DNA from: CAWUEX02 sp038148375
GTDB taxonomy: Bacteria; Pseudomonadota; Alphaproteobacteria; Rhodospirillales; Rhodospirillaceae
NCBI GenBank assembly: GCA_038148375.1
Contig: JAYQVH010000005.1
Location: 118,539 to 182,538, forward strand
Reading direction: 5' to 3'
DNA length: 64,000 bases
Shown here: positions 19,170 to 29,205 of the stretch, one piece after another
Layout of the letters: each line of letters starts with the position of its first letter
Numbering within the stretch: the stretch's first letter is position 1
Notes under the pieces: model-generated
The model's database searches: none
What the model was told of the DNA's origin: nothing
The model's input: the letters and a program-made list of their open reading frames with translations, nothing else
Translations under genes and position numbers: made by a program

Positions 19170-20323
19170 TCGGAGATGGGGAAGGCCTGTACCGTCGCAA
19201 GAGCCTGGCAGGCAATCCCTTCGCCGCGGCCGGTAAATCCCAAACCTTCGGTCGTCGTCGCTTTGACGCTGACACGCCCGACGGTCACACCAGCGATTTC
19301 TGCGATAGATGCCCGCAGGGCGTCGCGCAACGGCGATATCTTGGGGCGCTCGCAAATCACCGTAATGTCCAGATGCTTGAGCTCGCCGGCCTGCGTCCGC
19401 AACCTCGCCATGGCGAACTCCAGGAACATGCGGGATGGCGCGCCTTTGTAGGCCGGATCGCTTGGTGGAAAGTGTAAGCCGATGTCCCCATCGCCAAGGG
19501 CGCCTAGAATGGCGTCTGTCGCCGCGTGCAACACCACATCGGCATCGGAATGACCGACCAAAGCCTTATCCATGGGAATCAGGACCCCGCCAAGAGTGAT
19601 GCCGTCGCCTGATCCAAAACGGTGAACGTCAAAGCCGATTCCCGTACGCGTTTCTCGCATGAGCTCGGCCACGCGGAGCAGGTCTTCCGTACCGGTGATC
19701 TTGATGTTGTCGATATCGCCTGCAACGGTCATGACAGGGTGTCCAGACGCTTCCATAACCGCAGCATCGTCGGTGAGGGATTGTCCCGCGGCACGCTCGT
19801 GCGCTTCCTTAAGCGCCGCAAACTGAAAACCTTGCGGTGTTTGCGCGCGGACGATGTTCTGCCGTGCCACTGTTTCCGTAATGCGTGACCCGGTATCGAT
19901 GCGCTTGAGCGTTTCCGACACCGGGATAACGGGAATGACACCGGCGGCAGAGCGTTTTAACGCACCGACCACCCGATCAATGACGCCGGCAGCGACACGA
20001 GGACGGGCGCCGTCATGGACCAGAACGAAGTCCGGTGCGCACTCGCTTAAGGCGCTGAGACCGAGGCGCACGGATTCTTGGCGGGTCGCGCCACCGAAAA
20101 CAGCAGGCAGGACCGGTAACCCCTTGGCCGCATCGGCAAACAGGGCGTGATCGTCGGGATGAATGACCGGTTGCACGGCGAGGATCTCGGGATGAGCCAG
20201 CAGTGCCCACAGGGTGTGACGGATAACTGGCTGACCGGCGAGATCTGCATATTGTTTAGGGACGGATCCGCCGAACCGCGACCCGCGCCCGGCGGCAACA
20301 ACAAGAGCGGCACACGAAGACAT
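19166..20323 (-). CDS. ispDF: Bifunctional IspD/IspF (MEP cytidylyltransferase / MECDP synthase)
   Basis: Two steps of the MEP isoprenoid pathway on one chain. The IspD domain (about 1-225) has LVVAAGRGSRFGG, PKQYADLAGQPV and VHDGARP. The IspF domain (about 226-385) has GIGFDVHRFGSGD, GHSDADVVLHAATDA and the zinc/active-site DIGLHFPPSDP. The fusion is common in alphaproteobacteria; IspE, which acts between the two steps, is not in this window. It is divergent from dusB across 220 bases. Confidence 0.96.
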   Translation of the reverse strand: MSSCAALVVAAGRGSRFGGSVPKQYADLAGQPVIRHTLWALLAHPEILAVQPVIHPDDHALFADAAKGLPVLPAVFGGATRQESVRLGLSALSECAPDFVLVHDGARPRVAAGVIDRVVGALKRSAAGVIPVIPVSETLKRIDTGSRITETVARQNIVRAQTPQGFQFAALKEAHERAAGQSLTDDAAVMEASGHPVMTVAGDIDNIKITGTEDLLRVAELMRETRTGIGFDVHRFGSGDGITLGGVLIPMDKALVGHSDADVVLHAATDAILGALGDGDIGLHFPPSDPAYKGAPSRMFLEFAMARLRTQAGELKHLDITVICERPKISPLRDALRASIAEIAGVTVGRVSVKATTTEGLGFTGRGEGIACQALATVQAFPISD

Positions 20324-20546
20324 GAGGCGGAACTATCCGATCCAGAAGATGACTGTCGCTTGTCCTTATCATGTGGCATCTCAGGCAGCCAGAGTTGCCG
20401 AAATACATCAATTACCGTGTTCGAAAATCCGCAGAATTATGCGATTCCGCACTTCGGTGAGGCCAGAAACCTCGGAAACCGCTTGATTTCCCGCGATTTT
20501 CAGTCGCAAATGCCCAAGAAATAGGCACCCACCCGCTCGGATCTCC

Positions 20547-21545
20547 ATGACTTTTTCCATCGGCGACATTGCAATCGATACGCCAGTGCTATTGGCGCCG
20601 ATGTCTGGCGTGAGCGACCAGCCGTTCCGACGGCTTGTCCGCCGATTCGGGGTTGGCCTTGTGTTCTCCGAGATGATCGCCAGCCAACAAATGGTCTGCG
20701 CTCATCGTGAGACGCTGCGCATGAGTCAGCCCTGTGACGACGAAGCGCCGCTGGCGGTGCAACTGGCCGGCTGCGAACCATCAGTGATGGCCGAAGCTGC
20801 CCGGATCAATCAAGACCGGGGTGCGGCACTGATCGACATCAACATGGGATGTCCGGTGAAGAAGGTGGTGAAGGGCTGGGCCGGTTCCGCTCTCATGCGC
20901 GACGAAACCAAAGCCCTGAGGATCATCGAAGCCGTGGTGAAGGCGGTAGATGTTCCGGTCACATTAAAGATGCGTCTTGGCTGGGACGAAAACTCCTTGA
21001 ATGCGCCATCTCTCGCGGCGAAGGCAGAAGCCGCAGGCATCAGGATGATCACCGTCCACGGCCGTACACGCATGCAAATGTACACAGGCAGCGCAAACTG
21101 GACTGCGGTGAAAGCCGTGAAAGAGGCTGTGAGCGTACCGCTCATCGTCAACGGCGACATCATTTGCGAGGATACTGCCGCGCAAGCGCTCGAAGCATCC
21201 GGAGCGGTCGGCGTAATGGTTGGACGCGGATGTTACGGCAGGCCTTGGTTTCCGGATAAGATCGCGCACTACATCGCGACGGGAAACCGCAAGGCAGATC
21301 CTAGCGTTGACGCGCGCCGGGACATCCTGCTCAACCACTACGATGAAATCTTAAGTCACTACGGCACCGGCAAGGGCATTCGCGTCGCCCGGAAACATAT
21401 CGCATGGTCTGTCTACGGATTGCGTAATGCCAACGCCGTGCGAGCGGCGATAAATACGGAAGATGATCCAGACCGCGTGCGGACCTTGATCAAGGACCTC
21501 TTTCGCGAACATCATCTCTGTCCGCCGCTTGCTGAGGCGGCCTGA
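20547..21545 (+). CDS. dusB: tRNA-dihydrouridine synthase DusB
   Basis: FMN-dependent reduction of uridine in the tRNA D-loop. TIM-barrel with LLAPMSGVSDQPFRRL at the start, the catalytic cysteine in INMGCPVKKVV, then TVHGRTR and VNGDI. It has 332 residues. It is the first gene of the dusB-ntrBC run; its stop overlaps the ntrB ATG as TGATG, an arrangement equivalent to the nifR3-ntrBC operon of rhizobia and Rhodobacter relatives. Confidence 0.96.
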   Translation: MTFSIGDIAIDTPVLLAPMSGVSDQPFRRLVRRFGVGLVFSEMIASQQMVCAHRETLRMSQPCDDEAPLAVQLAGCEPSVMAEAARINQDRGAALIDINMGCPVKKVVKGWAGSALMRDETKALRIIEAVVKAVDVPVTLKMRLGWDENSLNAPSLAAKAEAAGIRMITVHGRTRMQMYTGSANWTAVKAVKEAVSVPLIVNGDIICEDTAAQALEASGAVGVMVGRGCYGRPWFPDKIAHYIATGNRKADPSVDARRDILLNHYDEILSHYGTGKGIRVARKHIAWSVYGLRNANAVRAAINTEDDPDRVRTLIKDLFREHHLCPPLAEAA

Positions 21546-22660
21546 TGGCGGAAGTGTCTTCCATCGTCGACCTGCCAATTCAGATCAAAGCTGAGGAAAT
21601 TCTCTCTGCTTTGGGCTCGGCAACCTTTGTCGTGGATCACGAACACACCCTTCGATATGTCAATGCAGCCGCGGAGCAATTGTTTCAAAGCAGCGCAATG
21701 AGTTTGATCGGGCAGCACGTGGACGATGTCCTGCCTGCGGATGGTCCGGTAACCGCGGTTATCGACCAGGTTTTCCGCGACGAGGCTCCGGTCACCGAAT
21801 ACGGTGTAACACTGGATACGCCGCGCACGGGTTTGCGCATCATGTCCGTCTATGCGGCGCCGCTTGCGGAAAGGCCAGATGCCGTCGTTGTTTCTATGCA
21901 GGAACAAACGCGTGCGATCAAAATCGGCCAACAGCTCGAAAACCGGAACTCAGTGCGTTCGGTTACGGCGATGGCGTCTCTGCTCGCCCATGAGGTGAAG
22001 AATCCACTGTCTGGAATTCGCGGTGCTGCGCAGCTTCTGGAACAAAATGCAGACGGAGAGGACGTCGCCCTAACGCGCCTTATTTGCAACGAAGCGGACC
22101 GCATCGTTGCGCTTGTCGACCGCATGGAGGTGTTTTCCGACGACCGGCCGCTCGAGCGCGAAGGGGTCAATATTCACCACGTTCTTGAACACGTACGGCG
22201 GCTGTCCGAAAACGGTTTTGGAAAGGGTATATCACACGTCGAAAGGTATGACCCGTCCTTGCCGCTGGTGCACGGCAATCAGGATCAGCTCATTCAAGTG
22301 TTCCTCAATTTGCTGAAGAATGCCGCTGAAGCGGTTTCCGGCGACGGCGGTGAAATCGTTTTGAGTACCGGGTACCAGCCCGGAGTGCGCGTGCGTGTAC
22401 CCGGCTTGAAAAAGCGCCTGCAACTGCCGCTGGTCGTGACGGTCAAGGATAATGGGCCCGGGGTGCCCGACGATATGCAACCGCACCTGTTCGATCCGTT
22501 TGTGACGACAAAGCCGAACGGCTCCGGTTTGGGACTGGCACTTGTGGCTAAGATCGTCGCTGATCACGGCGGTGTCATTGAATTCGAAAGCGGCGCGCGC
22601 GGTACAGCGTTTCGCGTAATGCTGCCGATCCTCGACGATACGGTTTTTGTCGATGACTGA
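21545..22660 (+). CDS. ntrB: Nitrogen regulation sensor kinase NtrB (GlnL)
   Basis: Cytosolic histidine kinase that phosphorylates NtrC under nitrogen limitation and is controlled by PII. It has an N-terminal PAS domain (about 15-125), a HisKA H-box with LLAHEVKNPLSGIRG, and a HATPase with NLLKNAAEAV, DNGPGVPDD and GSGLGLALV. It has 371 residues and no membrane segments. It overlaps dusB by one base and ntrC by eight. Confidence 0.96.
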   Translation: MAEVSSIVDLPIQIKAEEILSALGSATFVVDHEHTLRYVNAAAEQLFQSSAMSLIGQHVDDVLPADGPVTAVIDQVFRDEAPVTEYGVTLDTPRTGLRIMSVYAAPLAERPDAVVVSMQEQTRAIKIGQQLENRNSVRSVTAMASLLAHEVKNPLSGIRGAAQLLEQNADGEDVALTRLICNEADRIVALVDRMEVFSDDRPLEREGVNIHHVLEHVRRLSENGFGKGISHVERYDPSLPLVHGNQDQLIQVFLNLLKNAAEAVSGDGGEIVLSTGYQPGVRVRVPGLKKRLQLPLVVTVKDNGPGVPDDMQPHLFDPFVTTKPNGSGLGLALVAKIVADHGGVIEFESGARGTAFRVMLPILDDTVFVDD

Positions 22661-24092
22661 AGCATCCATTCTCATAGCCGACGACGACACCGGTATTCGC
22701 ACGGTGCTCAATCAGGCGCTCGGGCGCGCCGGATACAATGTTCGTGCCACTGGCAACGCAGCGACTCTGTGGAATTGGATTGAAGACGGCGCGGGCGACC
22801 TTGTGATTACGGATGTCGTCATGCCCGACGAAAATGGTCTCGACCTGATTCCGCGCATCCGCAAGATGCGGCCTGACCTGCGCATCATTGTTATGAGTGC
22901 GCAAAATACTTTGTTAACAGCAGTCAAAGCGGCGGAGCGGGGGGCGTTTGAATACCTGCCGAAGCCGTTTGATCTCAGCGAGCTGGTCGCTGTCGTTAAG
23001 CGCGCACTGGAAGCGCCGTCAGAGCAGGCGGTCCGTAAGCGACCGGCCGGTACGGAGGAACGCCTGCCGTTGATCGGGCGGTCGACCGCAATGCAGGAGG
23101 TCTACCGGTCGGTCGCGCGACTGATAAACACAGACCTAACGGTAATGATCACCGGCGAATCCGGCACCGGTAAGGAACTTGTTGCGCGCGCACTGCATGA
23201 TTACGGACGCCGGCGCAGTGGACCGTTCGTCGCCGTTAATATGGCGGCTATTCCGCGCGAGCTCATCGAAAGTGAATTATTCGGCCATGAGAAGGGGGCA
23301 TTTACCGGAGCGGCCCAGCGGTCATCTGGTAAGTTTGAGCAGGCCTCCGGCGGGACGCTCTTCCTGGACGAAATTGGCGACATGCCGCCGGAAGCTCAAA
23401 CACGTTTGCTACGCGTCTTGCAGGAAGGCGAATACACCAGCGTCGGCGGACGTGTTGCCATGAAAGCGGATGTCCGCATTATCGCGGCGACGCATCGCGA
23501 CCTGAACGAATTGATCAAGATGGGGCTGTTCCGCGAGGATCTGTTCTATCGGCTGAACGTTGTGCCGTTGCGGCTGCCTCCTTTGCGGCAACGGGCAGAA
23601 GACATTCCTGAACTGGTTCAGCATTTCCTCTTTCAGGCTATCGAAGACGGTTTACAGCCGAAGTCAATCGACCGCGATGCGATGGAACGCTTAAAATCGT
23701 ACCGCTGGCCGGGCAACGTCAGAGAGCTCGAAAACCTGGTTAAGCGTTTAGCGGTCCTGTACGCAGAAGAAAACATCACCCAGGAAACGGTAGAAATGGA
23801 GTTGGCGTCTGCCACAGCGATCCCGGCTGCGTCCGCTTCGGCGACCGACACAATGGCTGATGCTGTTGAAAAACATCTGCAGGCCTACTTCAGCCGGTAC
23901 GGAGCGGATCTGCCACCCGATGGTTTGTACGACCGGATCTTGAAGGAAGTGGAACGGCCACTCGTCTCGCTCACCCTAAGCGCAACCGCCGGCAACCAAC
24001 TCAAGGCCGCGAAGGTACTTGGCCTCAATCGCAATACGTTGCGCAAGAAAATCAAAGACCTCAGCATCAACGTCGTGCGGGGGGTGCGTTGA
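22653..24092 (+). CDS. ntrC: Nitrogen regulation response regulator NtrC
   Basis: Sigma-54 activator for nitrogen assimilation genes. A receiver domain (about 1-120, phosphoacceptor in ITDVVMPDENG) is followed by an AAA+ domain with Walker A TGESGTGKELVA, an intact GAFTGA loop and LFLDEIGDMP. A Fis-type helix-turn-helix ends the protein (AAKVLGLNRNTLRKKIK). The ATG at 22653 gives 479 residues; a TTG two codons earlier is less likely. Confidence 0.96.
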   Translation: MTEASILIADDDTGIRTVLNQALGRAGYNVRATGNAATLWNWIEDGAGDLVITDVVMPDENGLDLIPRIRKMRPDLRIIVMSAQNTLLTAVKAAERGAFEYLPKPFDLSELVAVVKRALEAPSEQAVRKRPAGTEERLPLIGRSTAMQEVYRSVARLINTDLTVMITGESGTGKELVARALHDYGRRRSGPFVAVNMAAIPRELIESELFGHEKGAFTGAAQRSSGKFEQASGGTLFLDEIGDMPPEAQTRLLRVLQEGEYTSVGGRVAMKADVRIIAATHRDLNELIKMGLFREDLFYRLNVVPLRLPPLRQRAEDIPELVQHFLFQAIEDGLQPKSIDRDAMERLKSYRWPGNVRELENLVKRLAVLYAEENITQETVEMELASATAIPAASASATDTMADAVEKHLQAYFSRYGADLPPDGLYDRILKEVERPLVSLTLSATAGNQLKAAKVLGLNRNTLRKKIKDLSINVVRGVR

Positions 24093-24104
24093 AATGGGGG
24101 GCGC

Positions 24105-26378
24105 ATGGACATAGCGGCACGCCCTCTGTCAGCCCGCAGGTTGTGGCTGCGTTTTCTTATTTGGTCGCGCCGGATCAAACTGGTGAACGCGTTGGCCATG
24201 ATATTGTCCATGGCCGCCGTGATCTCAGGCGTCGCGACCTATGTGGCGCTGTCGTCGTGGGGAGAGAGCGGACCAAGCGCGAATACGGTCCTAATCCTAC
24301 TCAATATCGATCTCTTGCTGCTGCTTGTGCTGGGCATCTTGGTAGCGCGCCGGGTCGCGAAACTTTGGAGCGACCGGCGCTCAGGCACGAGCGGATCTCA
24401 GCTTCATGTGCGCCTTGCGTTGCTCTTCGGTGTCGTCGCGGTCACACCTGCGATCATCATGATGGTTTTTGCCGCGCTCTTGTTCTCTCTCGGTGTCGAA
24501 AGCTGGTTCAGTGAACGGGTCCGAACCGCGCTTGTCGAATCCTCAGAAGTCGCGGAAGCCTATCTGGAAGAACACACCCAGTTGATCCGCGCCGATGCGC
24601 TCGCCGTCGCTAACGACATCGACCGGCAATGGCCGCAGTTAATGCGGTCCGAAGACGTGCTTAACCGGTTCCTGTCCACCCAGGCTGCGCTGCGTGGTCT
24701 CACCGAAGCTGTCATTTTCCAAAACGACAAAGTCATTGCCCAGGCCGGGTACATCTTCGCCCTTCAATCCGGGGAATTGATCCCGCAGCGTGCGCTGTTT
24801 CAAGCGGATATGGGCGAGGTCGCCGTGGTGACGGGGGAGTCTGGTGATCGAGTCCGGGCGTTGGTCCGGCTGACCGCGCTGACGGACAGTTATCTCTATG
24901 TCGGCCGATTCCTCGATGCGACCGTGCTGTCCCGAGTTTCGCGCACGCAAGATGCGGTAGACGAATACCTCTTACTTGAGGGACGACGTAGCGAAATCGA
25001 GATCAGTTTCACCTTGCTGTTTATCGTCGTAACCCTATTGCTCCTAATGGCCGCTGTCTGGTTCGGACTCAGTTTGGCCACCCGCTTGGCGACGCCAATC
25101 GTTGACCTGATCCAGGCCTCGGAAAGGGTACGCCAAGGAGACCTCACCGTACGTGTGGAGGAGCGGGCTGCAACAGACGAAGTCGCATCCCTAAGCCGCG
25201 CATTCAACCGCATGACCAGTAGGCTTTCGATACAGCGCGAAGCGCTGGTCGATGCCAATAATCAGCTTGATGAACGGCGTCGTTTCACCGAAGCCGTCTT
25301 GACGGGAATGACCGCTGGCGTGATCGGTCTCGATCCGCAAAAGCGGATCACCCTGCCAAACCGCGCGGCTTCTGACTTACTCGGGCTCAATCTGGAAGAC
25401 AGCATCGGTGAGTCCTTACCCGCGCTGGTTCCAGAGTTCGCGCCGCTGTTTGAGGATGTCCGCACCACGACGGCGAAGTCCGTGCAGCAGGAAATCCGGA
25501 CCAAGCGTGATAATAAAACACGTGTGTTTCTTGTTCGTCTGACGGCGGAACAAGATAACGACCAGACGGTGGGGTATGTTTTCACGTTCGACGACATCAC
25601 CGTATTGCAGGCGGCTCAGCGCAAGGCTGCCTGGGCGGATGTGGCGCGCCGTATTGCCCATGAAATCAAGAATCCCCTGACACCCATTCAATTATCGGCG
25701 GAACGCCTCAAAAAGCGGTACTTAGACCGCGTGGGATCAGACACAGAAGCGTTTGAATTATGTACCGACACGATCATTCGCCACGTCGGCGAAATCGGTC
25801 AGATGGTTGATGAGTTCTCCGCGTTCGCGCGTATGCCTCAACCGTCAATGAAAACCAGGGATTTGGTCGCTTTGGTGCGCAGTTCCGTTGTATTGCCGCA
25901 GACGGCTTACCCTTACATCACCGTTCATCTCGACTTGCCCGAAGATCCGGTAATGATCTCCTGCGATGCGACGCAGATACGTCAGGCAATCTCAAATATT
26001 CTCAAGAATGCCGTCGAAGCCATAGATGCAAAGATCGGAGACAAACGCGATAAAGGGGCCGGTTCCATTTCGGTAAGGGTCTGGTCAGATGGCCCCGAGC
26101 ACTGTCTTGAAGTGATCGACGATGGCGTTGGATTACCTGAGGACGAAGTTCGTCAGCGATTAACGGAGCCCTACATCACGACACGGGCCAAGGGCACAGG
26201 TCTTGGCTTGGCCATTGTCTGGAAGATTTTGGAAGATCATCGCGGCCGCTTGGCGATGGAAGACGCTCCGGGCGGAGGCGCCCGCGTAGCCTTCTATTTT
26301 CCGAACGCGGAAAGCGTTGAAGACGATGAAACCTCCGGGGCAGTAACGCCCTTTCCCGCCGCAGCGACAGGTACATAA
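24105..26378 (+). CDS. ntrY: Membrane sensor histidine kinase NtrY
   Basis: 757-residue transmembrane kinase paired with NtrX. Hydrophobic segments lie near residues 25-60, 85-125 and 300-325, with a periplasmic or membrane-proximal region between. HAMP, PAS and HisKA domains follow (IAHEIKNPLTPIQLSAERL), then a HATPase (ILKNAVEAI, DDGVGLPEDE, GTGLGLAIV). It lies 12 bases after ntrC. In related bacteria NtrYX responds to nitrogen or to redox/oxygen state; the signal here cannot be read from the sequence. Confidence 0.95.
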   Translation: MDIAARPLSARRLWLRFLIWSRRIKLVNALAMILSMAAVISGVATYVALSSWGESGPSANTVLILLNIDLLLLLVLGILVARRVAKLWSDRRSGTSGSQLHVRLALLFGVVAVTPAIIMMVFAALLFSLGVESWFSERVRTALVESSEVAEAYLEEHTQLIRADALAVANDIDRQWPQLMRSEDVLNRFLSTQAALRGLTEAVIFQNDKVIAQAGYIFALQSGELIPQRALFQADMGEVAVVTGESGDRVRALVRLTALTDSYLYVGRFLDATVLSRVSRTQDAVDEYLLLEGRRSEIEISFTLLFIVVTLLLLMAAVWFGLSLATRLATPIVDLIQASERVRQGDLTVRVEERAATDEVASLSRAFNRMTSRLSIQREALVDANNQLDERRRFTEAVLTGMTAGVIGLDPQKRITLPNRAASDLLGLNLEDSIGESLPALVPEFAPLFEDVRTTTAKSVQQEIRTKRDNKTRVFLVRLTAEQDNDQTVGYVFTFDDITVLQAAQRKAAWADVARRIAHEIKNPLTPIQLSAERLKKRYLDRVGSDTEAFELCTDTIIRHVGEIGQMVDEFSAFARMPQPSMKTRDLVALVRSSVVLPQTAYPYITVHLDLPEDPVMISCDATQIRQAISNILKNAVEAIDAKIGDKRDKGAGSISVRVWSDGPEHCLEVIDDGVGLPEDEVRQRLTEPYITTRAKGTGLGLAIVWKILEDHRGRLAMEDAPGGGARVAFYFPNAESVEDDETSGAVTPFPAAATGT

Positions 26379-26384
26379 AGAACA

Positions 26385-27809
26385 ATGTCAGGCGATATCC
26401 TTATTGTTGATGACGAAGTCGATATCCGCACGTTGATTGCCGGCGTGCTGGAAGACGAAGGCTTCGAAACACGTCAGGCCGCGAATTCCGACCAAGCGTT
26501 ACGCGAGGTGAGGGCTCGGGCGCCCGCGGTTATATTGCTCGATATCTGGCTTGAAGGCAGTTCCATGGATGGCATTGACCTGCTCAAAGCCATCAAAGAA
26601 CTTCGGCCTCAGACTCAGATCATCATGATCAGCGGCCACGGCACCATTGAGACGGCGGTTAAGGCGATCAAGCTCGGTGCCTACGAATTCGTCGAAAAGC
26701 CGTTCGAATCCGACCGCTTGCTCCTTCTCGTTGAGCGCGCCATTGAAGCGGCAAAGCTTCGCCGTGAAAATCTGGAACTCCGGGCTCTCGCCGGCGAACC
26801 GGAAGAACTGATCGGCGAGTGCACCGTGGTCAACAATCTGCGCCGGACCATCCAGCGCGTTGCTCCTACAGGATCTCGCGTACTTATTTCAGGGCCCGCT
26901 GGTTCCGGGAAAGAGGTCGTCGCGCGGCTTATTCATCGTCATTCCAAGCGTGCGGCAGCACCGTTCGTTGTTGCGAACTGTGCGTCACTGCAACCCGACA
27001 GGTTGAACGAAATTCTGTTTGGCGGCGACGGGGAGTCCGTAAACGGCGGATTATTCGACCAGGCGGATGGCGGCACGTTACTGCTAGATGAAGTGGGCGA
27101 CATGCCGCGCGAGACTCAAAGCCGTGTCATTCGCATCTTGCAGGAACAAAGGTTTGAACGCAGCGGCGGCCAAGGTCCGGTAGATGTGGATGTTCGCGTC
27201 ATCGCGACAACCAATCGCAATCTGAAGCAGGAGATCAAAGACGGCCGCTTCCGCGAGGAATTGTTCTACCGGCTAAGTGTTGTGCCGGTCGAAGTGCCAT
27301 CCATGGCCGACCGCCGCGAAGACATTCCGGAACTTGCGCGGTATTTCATGGAAAAAGGGGCGAAGACTGCGGGCATTCATCCGCGCACCTTGGCGGAAGA
27401 CACAATCGCGGCGTTGCAAACTCATCTTTGGCCCGGAAACGCACGGCAGTTGCGTAACGTCATTGACTGGTTGCTGATCATGGCGCCTGGATCGAACACC
27501 GATCCGATCCGCGCTGACATGCTGCCGGCGGACCTGTCCAGCGACGCACCTCAAATGCTTCGTTTAGAACGTTCCGACGAAATAATGCTCCTTTCGTTAC
27601 GCGAGGCGCGGGAAATGTTCGAACGTGAGTATCTTATGGCGCAGGTAATCCGGTTTGGCGGCAATATCTCACGGACAGCGGAATTTGTCGGCATGGAGCG
27701 GTCGGCGCTCCATCGCAAACTGAAGTCGCTCGGTGTCACGACAGAAGTTAGAATGCGGCGCGAAAGCACGGGAAACGGCATCCCTGAACTTCCAGCTGAA
27801 AACGGCTAG
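26385..27809 (+). CDS. ntrX: Response regulator NtrX, lacking the GAFTGA motif
   Basis: Receiver domain (phosphoacceptor in VILLDIWLEGSSMDG), AAA+ domain with Walker A SGPAGSGKEVVA and LLLDEVGDMP, and a C-terminal Fis-type HTH (SRTAEFVGMERSALHRKLK). Where NtrC has EKGAFTGA this protein reads GDGESVNGGLFDQA, so the sigma-54 contact loop is missing, as known for alphaproteobacterial NtrX. It may therefore act with sigma-70-type polymerase. It has 474 residues and starts six bases after ntrY. Confidence 0.95.
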   Translation: MSGDILIVDDEVDIRTLIAGVLEDEGFETRQAANSDQALREVRARAPAVILLDIWLEGSSMDGIDLLKAIKELRPQTQIIMISGHGTIETAVKAIKLGAYEFVEKPFESDRLLLLVERAIEAAKLRRENLELRALAGEPEELIGECTVVNNLRRTIQRVAPTGSRVLISGPAGSGKEVVARLIHRHSKRAAAPFVVANCASLQPDRLNEILFGGDGESVNGGLFDQADGGTLLLDEVGDMPRETQSRVIRILQEQRFERSGGQGPVDVDVRVIATTNRNLKQEIKDGRFREELFYRLSVVPVEVPSMADRREDIPELARYFMEKGAKTAGIHPRTLAEDTIAALQTHLWPGNARQLRNVIDWLLIMAPGSNTDPIRADMLPADLSSDAPQMLRLERSDEIMLLSLREAREMFEREYLMAQVIRFGGNISRTAEFVGMERSALHRKLKSLGVTTEVRMRRESTGNGIPELPAENG

Positions 27810-27826
27810 GGCGCGGAGACGACGAT

Positions 27827-29203
27827 ATGAAGGTAATCATCTGCGGCGCCGGAGAGGTTGGATCCAATATCGCCAAATACTTGGCGACGGAGGCCAATGA
27901 CGTCACCGTTATTGATCAAAGTTCCGATTTGATCCGGGCCTTGTCCGAAACACTGGACGTGACCGGCATGGTCGGCCACGCCTCTCAGCCCGACGTCCTT
28001 GAAAGAGCCGGCATACGCGATGCCGACATGCTGATTGCCGTAACATATACCGACGAAGTCAACATGGTTGCATGTCAGGTCGCCCATTCGCTGTTCGAAG
28101 TGCCGACAAAAATTGCTCGCATTCGCAGTCAAAGTTACCTCCAACCCGTTTGGTCGCAAATGTTCACGCGCGATCATCTGCCCATCGACGTCGTCATCTC
28201 GCCGGAAGTGGAAATCGCACGCGCCGTCACGCGCCGTCTCGAGGTGCCTGGCGCCATGGAAGTCATACCCTTGTCTGATGACAAAGTCCGCCTGGTCGGC
28301 GTGCGCATGACGGAAGATACACCGCTGATCAATACGCCCTTGCGGCAGCTCACCAGTCTGTTCCCGGAAATGCAGATCATGGTCGTTGGCATCAAACGCG
28401 GCGACTCAGCGATCGTGCCCCACGCAGAAGACGAAATGTTCCCCGGCGACGAGGTCTATTTTGTTGTTGCCTCCGACCAATGTGAGCGGGCCATGGCTGC
28501 GTTCGGTCACGAGGAACCCGAAACCCGGCGCGCCGTCATTTTCGGCGGCGGCAACATAGGTTTATTCTTGGCTGCGGAGTTAGAACGCGAGCATCCGGAG
28601 ATTAACGTCAAGGTGATCGAATTGAACCGCACACGCGCAGAATTTGTATCAGCCGAACTCAACAATACTGTGGTGATTAATGGCAGCATCCTCGATCCGG
28701 AAATCTTACTCGAAGCCGGTGTCGATAAAGCCGAAACAGTCATCGCGGTAACGGAAGATGACGAAACAAATATCCTATCCTCACTCCTCGCAAAGAAATG
28801 CGGGGCGAAACGCGCGATTACGCTCGTTAACAAATCGACATACAATCCTTTGATGGGCCCGCTCGGCGTCGATGTGGTCGTCAATCCGCGATCGATTACA
28901 GTGTCACAGATCTTGTCGTACGTTCGGCGCGGACGCGTGCATGCGGTATATTCCGTGCAAGAAAATTTTGGCGAGCTTATCGAGGCCGACGCCTTGGAAA
29001 CATCAAGCATCGTCGGCAAGCCATTGAAGGACGTGGACCTGCCAGGCAATACCCGGTTCGGTGCCATCATTCGCGAAGATCAGATCATTGTGCCGCGGCC
29101 GCAGACTGTGATTGAGGGCGGCGACCGGATTATTCTGTTCGCTGCTAAGGAAGCCGTCCGCAAGGTTGAAAAACTGTTCTCCGTCCGGCTCGAATACTTC
29201 TAG
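27827..29203 (+). CDS. trkA: Trk potassium uptake protein TrkA
   Basis: Peripheral NAD-binding regulatory subunit of Trk-type K+ channels. Two RCK_N Rossmann halves (GAGEVGSNIAKYL at the start, FGGGNIGLFLAAEL near residue 237), each followed by an RCK_C domain, give 458 residues. No trkH/trkG channel gene is present in this window. The position after ntrX is conserved in relatives. Confidence 0.95.
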   Translation: MKVIICGAGEVGSNIAKYLATEANDVTVIDQSSDLIRALSETLDVTGMVGHASQPDVLERAGIRDADMLIAVTYTDEVNMVACQVAHSLFEVPTKIARIRSQSYLQPVWSQMFTRDHLPIDVVISPEVEIARAVTRRLEVPGAMEVIPLSDDKVRLVGVRMTEDTPLINTPLRQLTSLFPEMQIMVVGIKRGDSAIVPHAEDEMFPGDEVYFVVASDQCERAMAAFGHEEPETRRAVIFGGGNIGLFLAAELEREHPEINVKVIELNRTRAEFVSAELNNTVVINGSILDPEILLEAGVDKAETVIAVTEDDETNILSSLLAKKCGAKRAITLVNKSTYNPLMGPLGVDVVVNPRSITVSQILSYVRRGRVHAVYSVQENFGELIEADALETSSIVGKPLKDVDLPGNTRFGAIIREDQIIVPRPQTVIEGGDRIILFAAKEAVRKVEKLFSVRLEYF

Positions 29204-29205
29204 AC

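Noticed and set aside
21300..21560. Sigma-54 promoter before ntrB
   Set aside because: No GG-N10-GC element with correct spacing was found; ntrB overlaps dusB and is probably transcribed with it.
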